64,000 nucleotides of DNA from the NCBI GenBank assembly GCA_964030475.1, contig CAXIPT010000069.1, positions 34,696-98,695 of the forward strand, in the 5' to 3' direction. A program made the translations under genes and the position numbers. The notes under the pieces were generated by a model. The model did not search any database, had not been told where the DNA came from, and was given only the letters and a program-made list of their open reading frames with translations. This DNA comes from Tethya wilhelma (Eukaryota; Porifera; Demospongiae; Tethyida; Tethyidae). Positions 56,241 through 64,000 of this stretch are shown here, piece after piece. Numbering within the stretch: the stretch's first letter is position 1; each line of letters starts with the position of its first letter.

Positions 56241-57090
56241 AGTGGTATTGTGCCGAAGTGAAAAACAAATGGTGTTTGAATTTTTTTCTTGGTTTTTTTA
56301 TGTGTTTAATAATTGGTTGTTTTATAAAATCATAAGACGTACAAAATTTGGCACAGTTGTCCAACTAATGGGCCACTTATTAAAATGTGTAATGTTATAC
56401 ATTGTATGATGATCCATAAGTAAGTAGTCCAAAGAGATTTTGGAGGGATTAAGAATGGGTCTGTTACAAATGCTTGTACCTTAAGTGTCCAAAACATGGG
56501 CCCTTTACCTTACCGTATCATTCAACTGCAAGCGCACACTTAGATAATAGGAAGATGGGGCTCATGCATGTCATGTAATTCACAGTTTCAAATCTGGCAA
56601 AGTTAAATTTAATCTAATGTGGAAAGCTTGCGCTAGCTAGAATCAACAGTTAAACATACATACTTGGAACAATATTGCCCTTGAGGAACTTTAGAGATAG
56701 TTATCACTTTGAGTACAACTGGATTTAACAAGGTAATTGACTACCCAAAACAGATTTTTCAATTTTAAGTTGCTGTCTTGTTTGTACAGCATTCACTGTC
56801 AGATATGTAAGCAGCAGTCAACGGAGGAAAAGTCTCTGCACCAGTTGACAAAGCAATATTCTTAGTGGCAGCAATCACCGCAGAGGTCTCAACATGCAAT
56901 AAACCCTTAACACTGGAAAACACACTAACTTCATCAGATAGCTCCGAGTCTACAAAGTGATTGTCAAAAAAAAGTAGAAACCATAAAGTAAGTTCTGTAA
57001 TTAAAGAGCCAATGAGTAATAGACCAGAGAAGTATAGAAAATGGAGTGAAGAGTCTATTCTCTGAGTACTAAGACCCAAGGTAATCTAAG
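56241..57090. other. Mostly intergenic; minus-strand exon-like block at 56770-56955
   Basis: The minus-strand block after CTTTGTAG (about 56955) reads DSELSDEVSVFSSVKGLLHV and TGAETFPPLTAAYISDSECC to a TAA near 56770. It is unidentified. Nothing else was seen. Confidence 0.3.
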
Positions 57091-58003
57091 AGAATGTGGT
57101 ACCCTGATTCAGAAGGCACAAGACACAAATCTGGCTCTTTACCAATTTATTATACAGAGAAGAGGAAGAACTGGTGAGCTACTTGTTTTATGTGTACTGA
57201 GATTGGGTATCCAATGACCAAAGATGAATGATAGGAAAAGAAGAGGAAAGGTGTTGAATTTTCTGAAGCTTTTGAAAGAAAAAGCAGGTGGGCTAGATCG
57301 TCGAAAGGTGGCCAAACATAACTCTCCGAAAGAGAGATGCTCTCTCTGCTTATTATGCTAAAGCTGTCAGGGATTCCAGCTTAAAGCAATACTATGACCT
57401 GTTGAAGAAACTGATTGAAGAAAATGGCTTATGAATCAAGCAAGTAGAATCTAGAACATGGATGAATGAGGAATGCCCCCTTGACTACAAACCATTAAAG
57501 TTGTTGTGGGATGAAGAAAGTTCACTGTTGTATATACTTCTAGAAACAAGGGATAGATCACTATACTTGCTTATAACGATGCTGCAGGGACTGTTATCCA
57601 ACCTATGGTGATTTTCGAAAGCTAGCATTTTAATCCCAAGGGTTAGGTGTCACATAACTTCTATTGGATGTCTCAAATGGGTAGACTGACCAAGCTTCTA
57701 TTGGTTGACAGATTATTTGTAAACCACATTCCACCTGCTCATCCTGTACTGTTGATGGGCATTCCTCGCATTATGAGCAGATACCCTTCAAGAGGCATTA
57801 GGGCATGGAATTGTTATGTTATGCCTTTCTCCTCACAGTACCCATGCTGCCCAGCCATTATACAAAAGTTTCTTGCTTTTGTCAACTCAAGGAATAACTG
57901 GTCAGAAGTCTGTCATACATACATGCAGCAGAATCCTGGTTGTGTTGTTATAAAGTATCAGTTTTCTAAACTTTTTGCAAAGGCATTGTACAAAGCAATT
58001 TAA
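57091..58003 (+). pseudogene. pogo/CENP-B-like transposase remnant, second family
   Basis: EIGYPMTKDE (about 57200) matches the helix-turn-helix stretch of pogo-type enzymes. The DDE part is traced through GTVIQPMVIFES (about 57590), PPAHPVLLM (about 57730), where the family normally has DGHSSH next, and CVVIKYQFSKLFAKALYKAI (about 57938-58000). Stops and shifts are numerous. It differs from the Tigger-like remnant at 42.4 kb. Confidence 0.7.
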
Positions 58004-58430
58004 GCTTAAAACCTAATCTCTGGCTCTACCAATTCTGACATATATATTCTTACAATGCTAATGATCAAGGCATCTATCTACCCAACAGGTACAGGAGCCA
58101 AGGAGGACTTGGATTTAGATGTTAAAAGGGTGCAGAAATTATTGTAGCCAATAATGGTAAAACAGATGTAATGAAAAGCACCAAGGTGCTAAAGCCTTGG
58201 CGTATTACTATAATTATAGCACCGGAAGTAGTCTGGCATATATATTGCGTACCGGTACTTGTACGTACCACGTACCGCTAGATCATAGGCCCGGCGCCCA
58301 ACAGTATTATCTGATGTGTACCAGTATACCACTGTCTACTGTAGTATTTGATTGGTTGGTTATGATACAATATTTGGTAACAGCGCACAGTATATAGAAC
58401 TAAACTTGAACTGTAACGGCTAAGGAGCTT
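58004..58430. other. Intergenic, nothing firm
   Basis: The first 130 bp may be decayed pogo C-terminus. 58200-58340 has GTACCGGTACTTGTACGTACCACGTACCG, a run of overlapping short palindromes. No gene is seen. Confidence 0.3.
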
Positions 58431-59350
58431 GAATAGCGAAGAGAGCATTGGAGTTTAGCAACAGCAGTCAGTCCAAATATAGAAAGGGCGGACATAAAGA
58501 TAGAGCGCCATTGTCTCCTTCCAAAATTGTTGAGGAAAGTGCTCATGCTAATGTTGAAGCTATAGTGGCTTGTGTGTCTGAAGTAAGACCGTCCAAGCTG
58601 ATGGAGAAGAAGTGTTGAGATTTGTTGGTTTTGATAAAAACAAGAGAGATAAATTATTGAAATTTCACCATAAGACTGTTTGTTTAAAGGATTGCCAAAT
58701 TCAAACCAACAAGTTTAACAAACAGCTTGAAATTGTTGTGAAGGGATATTTTAAGATAGAACAAATGGATGAACCTATCGAAGTTGAAGACAGTGGAAAG
58801 TCAAAAGATTGGACTTGTTCAGTTACCCTCACTACCCAAGCATGGACGGGTGAGTGTTAATGTTAGTGATGTAGGTGAACCTCAAATGGTTTCTGGAAAC
58901 AATACAAACAAGAAGTAGTTATTACTGATCAAAGTGGAGTTGAAACATTGACATTGTGGGATATCAGCATCGGATTGCTGAAGGTGGGCAAATCCTATCA
59001 ATTAAGCCGGTTGACTGTATGTTCATTTAGGGGTAAAAATAGCTTCCAAGTGTGGGTGCATCAATGAAAGAGATTGAAGACCATTGAAAGAAGAGGCTAT
59101 TGAAGTGACAGATGAGTTTTTTTGTTAGTGTGAGAATTGATGGAATTACCCAGTTCCAACAGAGCTTTCTGTGTGTGTGTTGCAAGAAAGCATTAGTACA
59201 GTCAAATGGACATGATAATATTGGCAAGTGTAGTGGATGTCAAACTGTACAGCTTTTAAACAAGACAAGGAAAGTTTGTCAGCAAGGCTCTTGGTTAGTG
59301 CAGAAGACCAATGTTCTGGCATCAACCGAAAAGCACATGAAGAGATTCTG
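58431..59350 (+). pseudogene. RPA-like single-strand-binding protein remnant (OB fold and zinc ribbon)
   Basis: LRFVGFDKNKRDKLLKFHHK and TVCLKDCQIQTNKFNKQLEI (58612-58735) form an OB-fold-like start. VNVSDVGEP, QEVVITDQSGVETLTLWDIS and LLKVGKSYQLSRLTVCSFRG (58855-59035) resemble RPA1 domains. FLCVCCKKAL and GKCSGCQTVQLLNKTRK (59165-59275) form a Cys4 zinc ribbon. The order matches RPA1-like proteins carried by mobile elements such as Helitrons, or by multicopy families in sponges. At least three shifts or stops break it. I saw no Helitron helicase or Rep nearby. Confidence 0.55.
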
Positions 59351-59431
59351 AAAAAAATGTTGATGGGGAGCAAGTAACATGGGATAGTTTGCTGAATGCA
59401 CCTGCTTTTTCAGTTACATACGATCAATATC

Positions 59432-59673
59432 ACAAGTGAAAAAAGATTGGAAATGTAGGAATGGCCAAATTGTAAAAAAGAAAGCAAACAAGAACGAATG
59501 CTTGTGCAGAATCATTCCTGTGTGGGCTGCATGTAGTACTCTCTTCCCATGTTGAGTCTCTCATGTTGCCCAAAGAAACACACTCAAACAGCCATTTGTT
59601 CTTGTTTGCTTTCTTTTTTACGATTTGGCCATTTCTGTGTCTCATTACATTTCCAATGTTTTTTTTCACTTGT
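59432..59673. repeat. Fold-back element A, copy 7
   Basis: It starts ACAAGTGAAAAAAGATTGGA and ends TTTTTTCACTTGT. A deletion shortens the left arm. It is followed by an inverted B tail. Confidence 0.85.
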
Positions 59674-60029
59674 TTGTTCCCTTTTTTTTTCATAATTCTA
59701 CATCACAGTTGAGTTTGTGTGTATACGGTAGTTACTTGTACACTATCAGCATGGAATCTATGCTATCTGTATAAAAGTCACTTGAAGCAGGCTCAGGAGG
59801 CTGGAGCTGCATCTTACATTGCTCATCTTTTTATGATGACAACTATGTAACAAAGTAGTCTATTCACCTCCTAAATATTTAAGACTGACCCTGGTTACAG
59901 AGGCTTCAGCACACTCAGAAATCTTCAGTTAAAACAGGCAGGGCAACGAATATTCGAATTCCAAATAATGTTCACTTGTCTATCTGGAAAAGGGTTGTCA
60001 AGTTGATTTCCAATGTACCTAATGAATTA
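59674..60029 (-). repeat. Repeat B tail, inverted, head-to-head with the next B
   Basis: It is the inverse complement of the copy-2-type 3' half (TACTTGTACACTATCAGCAT, GAATATTCGAATTCC). It breaks at TACCTAATGAATTA and a forward B begins at once. Confidence 0.8.
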
Positions 60030-60234
60030 ATTCCCAGTACGGTATTACTGGGTACATAGGAATGGCACTGATGGCCCACTAGCGCAATACAAATATTCCC
60101 GCGAATAACTCTGCAAAAACTGAGCGCTTGGCACTAAAAGGCTTCTTAAGCTACTATTTAGCCTTTTCTTTTTCTATTGAGCCTAAAAACATAGCCTAAA
60201 ACCATTGCTAAAGTAACAACTTGAGAGTCGGCTC
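60030..60234 (+). repeat. Repeat B, copy 5, truncated
   Basis: It starts TTCCCAGTACGGTATTACTG and stops after CTAAAGTAACAA, just before the single N at 60235. Confidence 0.85.
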
Positions 60235-60235
60235 N

Positions 60236-60915
60236 CAACGCTGGTAGTTGAAGTGATGATAACATTGACCCGTTCTGGAACAGCCTGGTAGTTGAAGTAA
60301 TGAGTAGAAGTTCTGGAACAGCCTGGTAGTTGAAGTGATGATAACATTGACGTTCTGGAACAGCATGATAGTTGAAGTGATGAGTAGAAGTTCTGGAACA
60401 GCCTGGTATCTGAACTGAGGTTTAGAAGTTCTAAAATAGCCTGGTAGTTGAAGTGATGATTGACGTTCTGGAACAGCCTGGTAGTTGAAGTAATGAGTAG
60501 AAGTTCTGGAACAGCCTGGTAGTTGAAGTGATAATTGAGTTCTGGAACAGCCTGGTAGTTGAAGTGATGAGTAGAAGTTCTGGAACAGCCTGGTAGTTGA
60601 AGTGATGATAACATTGACCCGTTCTGGAACAGCATGGTATATAGTTGAAGTGATGAGTAGAAGTTCTGGAACAGCCTGGTATCTGAACTGAGGTTTAGAA
60701 GTTCTAAAACAGCCTGGTAGTTGAAGTGATGATTGACGTTCTGGAACAGCCTGGTAGTTGAAGTAATGAGTAGAAGTTCTGGAACAGCCTGGTAGTTGAA
60801 GTGATGAGTAGAAGTTCTGGAACAGCCTGGTATCTGAAGTGAGGAGTAGAAGTTCTAAAACAGCCTGGTAGTTGAAGTGATGATTGACGTTCTGGAATAG
60901 CCTGGTGGTTGGAGT
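60236..60915. repeat. Minisatellite 1, ~37-bp unit
   Basis: The units read GTTCTGGAACAGCCTGGTAG then TTGAAGTGATGAGTAGAA, with variants (ATAACATTGAC, TATCTGAACTGAGGTTTAGA). A block of several variants recurs about 280-290 bp apart (around 60350 and 60635), so higher-order repeats exist. The minus strand stays open for 150 codons because the unit contains few stops; I do not regard it as a gene. Confidence 0.9.
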
Positions 60916-61680
60916 GATGAATGACGTTCAGGTGGTTAAGACGTGTACTGGTGGTTAAGTGATAAATGACACGTACTGGTGGTTAAGACGTGTACTGGTA
61001 GTTAGTGATAAATAACATGTACTGGTGGTTAAGTGATAAATGACGTGTACTGGTGGTTAAGTGATAAATGACATGTACTGGTGGTTAAGATGTGTACTGG
61101 TAGTTAGTGATAAATAACATGTACTGGTGGTTAAGTGATAAATGACGTGTACTGGTGGTTAAGTAATAAAATTAATGACATGTACTGGTGGTTAAGTGAT
61201 AAATGACGTTCACTGGTGGTTAAGTGATAAATGACGTTCACTGGTGTTTAAGTGATAAATGACATGTACTAATGGTTAAGTCCTGTAAGGGTAGTTAGTG
61301 ATAAATAACATGTACTTGTGGTTAAGTGATAAATGACGTGTACTGGTGGTTAAGTGATAAATGACATGTACTGGTGGTTAAGACGTGTACTAGTAGTTAG
61401 TGATAAATAACATGTACTGGTGGTTAAGTGATAAATATCATGTACTGGTGGTTAAGTGATAAATGACGTGTACTGGTGGTTAAGTGATAAATGACATGTA
61501 CTGGCGGTTAAGATGTGTACTAGTAGTTAATAATAAATAACATGTACTGGTGGTTAAGTGGTAAATGACATGTACTGGTGGTTAACTGATAAATGTGGTT
61601 AAGTGATAAATGACACATACTGGTGGTTAAGACATGTACTGGTAGTTAGTGATAAATAACATGTACTGGTGGAACTCAGA
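60916..61680. repeat. Minisatellite 2, ~28-bp unit
   Basis: The units read ATGTACTGGTGGTTAAGTGA and TAAATGAC, alternating with shorter variants (GTGTACTGGTAGTTAGTGAT). It directly abuts minisatellite 1, the change occurring over a few tens of bases with shared GGTGGTTAAG or TGGTGGTTGG strings. Confidence 0.9.
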
Positions 61681-62688
61681 ATAATAGAAAGTTGATTATG
61701 AGTTGTTTTTGTTCTCAAAAGAACAGGTTGTTGTGAAGGAAAGAACAAACTATAGTGTTAAATCCTCCCAGTCAAAAATGATCTCTGTGGTGTCACAGTA
61801 CATGTATGTTGTTTCCTCTTCTAGGTTCCCACTATTACTTTCCATTCATATAGAATCATTATCACTGTCTTCTTCATCGTCATCCATCCCTGATGAGGTA
61901 ATTACAGTGGTTGTGTTGTTGGTGTTTCTAATTGGTATGTACTGTGATTAGTGTTAAAACAGTTAAGGCACTTGCAAAATTGTGAACATTGTTGTGCTTT
62001 GCTGAAACACACACACTTCTTCTTACACCCTCCTTTGCATCCACACCCAGTGTTATTAACTGTTAAAATGTTCTGGTTTATTCATATTTCACCATCAACT
62101 ATTTTCCACCCATATTTAGTACAGACTGCTAGCAGTGGACACTGTCTACCTACAACACATGCTAGTAAACTTAATATGTAGCTTGCACTCTTACAATGAA
62201 GTAGTAAGGCATCCCATTATGGCATCAGTTTAACTTCGTAATTTTTGTCAACCTTACTCAAGTGAAATGTCACTTTTCTAATGAAATCATGCCACTAATT
62301 TAGATCTGTTATTTCTGCATGCATATCCCAACCATTTTAGCATGTCTGCAAATGGGTATGCTTTAGGTGAATTTCTAACACCATCATAAACACATGCAAT
62401 TGTATTTAGTTTGAAAAACTTGTGGTGTTTTTAAAAGTACACTGATGTTACCAGCTTAATCCAGCTGTCCTGCAGAATTTCAATTGAATTGTGGCCATGC
62501 AATGTCCACAAATTTACCACCACAACATATGTACTCTAAATTTTCTATGAATGTATTTAAAATTTTTGCTTTGGTTACAGTGTAAAAGAAGCTCAAATAA
62601 CCACATCCAGTTGCAGTATAAATGGCAGTCAACATTGTGCAGGGGTTACATATTTCTTTAAGCTTGTGGTGTGGTGTGATTGCTTCAT
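61681..62688. other. Unassigned region, possible decayed transposon exon near 61965
   Basis: The plus strand at 61960-62000 reads LRHLQNCEHCCALLKHTHFF, a Cys-x2-Cys stretch that might be a zinc-finger exon, with no support downstream. The rest, including 62460-62690, gave no identifiable gene or repeat. Confidence 0.25.
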
Positions 62689-63413
62689 ATTCCCAGTACG
62701 GTAGTACTGGGTACACAGGAATGGCACAGATGGCCCATTAGCGCAATACAAATATTCACCCAAATAACTCTGCAAAAACTGAGCGCCTAGCACTAAAAGG
62801 CTTCTTAAGCTACTATTTAGCTCTTTCTCAGCCCAAAAACATGGCCTAAAACCATCTCTAAAGTAACAAACACAAACATGCCAAACTTCCAATTTTCTCC
62901 ATCTTCTTCTTCAGAGACTATTCACTTTCAGAAGCTGATTCTTGAACGAATGAACTTGGTTTCTTCCGGGACAGTCGCTTTTGCCATCGGTTTTTAGCGC
63001 CTCTCATTGAGTTGCTAGATACAAAGCGATAAGCGCCTCCTCTATATGGCCGCCATTAATTTCTACACTCATGCATAATTCACTAGCTTCTAGAAGATTC
63101 GAATTGACAACCCTTTCCACACACAAAAGTGTGCGTTATTTGGAATTAAATGCACTGAAGTTGCCTGGAATTATTTTGTGATACCTGGTTGCTCTTCTTA
63201 AGAGATGAATCAGGACTTTGATTATCATAACATATAGAAGGGCTTATGATACAGCTCCTGCCTCCTAATGACTGAGATGTGTGTTTCACTTTAGGCTACA
63301 CAACTTACCAGGTCAGCAGCCCGCCGCTGGCTCAGTGAGTCTGGCTTGCCAGACTACTAACTACGCACACCAACTCAAATGTAATTTGTAGAATTATGGA
63401 AAAATGAGAACAA
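62689..63413 (+). repeat. Repeat B, copy 6, complete and uninterrupted
   Basis: It runs from TTCCCAGTACGGTAGTACTG to GAAAAATGAGAACAA with the internal palindrome GTCTGGCTTGCCAGAC near 63340. It serves as the reference for insertions in the other copies. It continues directly into element A. Confidence 0.9.
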
Positions 63414-63666
63414 ACAAGTAAAAAAAAAAAAAATTGGAAATGTAATAAGACACAGGAATGGCTAAATCGTAAAAAGAATGTAAACAAGATTGAATGGCTG
63501 TTAGAGTGTGTAATTTCTGTGGGCAAATCAAAATGAGAGGAGATTGTTAAATGCAGCCCATACAGGAAGAATTCCTAACACACTCTAACAGCCATTCAAT
63601 CTTGTTTGCGTTCTTTTTACGATTTAGCCATTCCTGTGTCTCATTACATTTCCAATGTTTTTTTTT
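63414..63666. repeat. Fold-back element A, copy 8
   Basis: The left end is ACAAGTAAAAAAAAAAAAAT. The right arm ends in a T run without ACTTGT, and a new B starts at 63667. Confidence 0.88.
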
Positions 63667-64000
63667 ATTCCCAGTACGGTAGTACTGGGTACATAGGAAT
63701 GGCATGGATGGTCCATTAGCGCAATACAAATATTCACGCGAATAACTCTGCAAAAACTGAGCGCTTACCACTAAAAGGCTTCTCAAGCTACTATTTAGCT
63801 CATTCTCTTTCCAACAAGCCCAAAAACATGGCCTAAAACCATTGCTAAAGTACCAAACTAAAATATGCCAAACCTCCAATTTTCTCCATCTTCTTCTTCT
63901 TCTTCTTCTTCTTCTTCTTCTTCTTCTATCATGGCTCAGCTTTTCTCAAAGACTGTTCACTTTCAGAAGCTGATTCTTGAACGAATTAACTTGGTATCTT
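63667..64000 (+). repeat. Repeat B, copy 7, cut by the window edge
   Basis: It starts TTCCCAGTACGGTAGTACTG, carries a (CTT)n tract at about 63890-63925 and continues out of the window through AAGCTGATTCTTGAACGAAT. Confidence 0.9.

Noticed and set aside
60183..60635. Open 150-codon minus-strand frame with repeated NYQAVPEL and TRLFQN strings
   Set aside because: It is the translation of the 37-bp minisatellite. The frame changes between units and there is no start context or splice signal.

Overview
This window is eukaryotic, AT-rich and dominated by transposable elements in many states of decay. The open frames are broken by GT-AG introns, the DNA families are metazoan (EnSpm/CACTA, Kolobok-like, hAT-like, pogo, MULE), and copia, gypsy, BEL/Pao and LINE pieces lie beside dense families of short non-autonomous repeats. 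The mix is most like a marine invertebrate, and I would guess a demosponge; the species is an inference. I see no secure single-copy host gene, rRNA, tRNA gene or CRISPR. The assembly is imperfect: an 80-base N run at 10596-10675, plus single Ns at 4103, 45419, 47179, 50415 and 60235 that all sit at abrupt changes of sequence family.

Layout. 1-4102 is a decayed EnSpm/CACTA copy (minus strand) interrupted by an 898-bp TIR element. 4220-9174 is a two-gene, Kolobok-like transposon with inverted repeats of about 700 bp, itself hit by smaller elements. 9173-10893 is a short-repeat complex, here called B (starts TTCCCAGTACGG) and A (a 260-bp fold-back starting ACAAGTAAAA). 11181-13600 holds exons of an unidentified gene and an unidentified minus-strand frame. 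13690-14330 is a higher-order tandem repeat and 14536-15212 a long inverted-repeat element. 15436-18712 is a second EnSpm transposase copy, facing away from a well-preserved nine-exon gene (18795-20645) that is probably its accessory gene. 22123-24190 is a frameshifted RNase-H-like transposase. 25414-28430 is a tandem duplication with a 1509-bp period and no difference seen. 28721-29077 is a LINE-like remnant, 29636-31930 a broken hAT-like gene ending in a homeodomain-like segment and a PHD-like finger, and 32220-33395 a BEL/Pao remnant split by element A.

From 35.8 to 44.5 kb there are unidentified transposon-like frames, a matched pair of unidentified minus-strand frames (39.7-41.5 kb), a pogo remnant and a copia copy. 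44.5-54.5 kb is a patchwork of copia, gypsy and MULE pieces. All three copia LTRs are followed by a primer-binding site that matches an internal stretch of initiator-Met tRNA, as in Drosophila copia. 57.1-59.4 kb has a second pogo remnant and an RPA-like OB-fold remnant. 60.2-61.7 kb is two adjoining minisatellites. The window ends in tandem B-A-B repeats.

The genes do not form a host pathway. They group into transposon systems: transposase plus accessory protein (EnSpm; Kolobok-like), gag-pol polyproteins, and non-autonomous repeats that borrow an unseen transposase.
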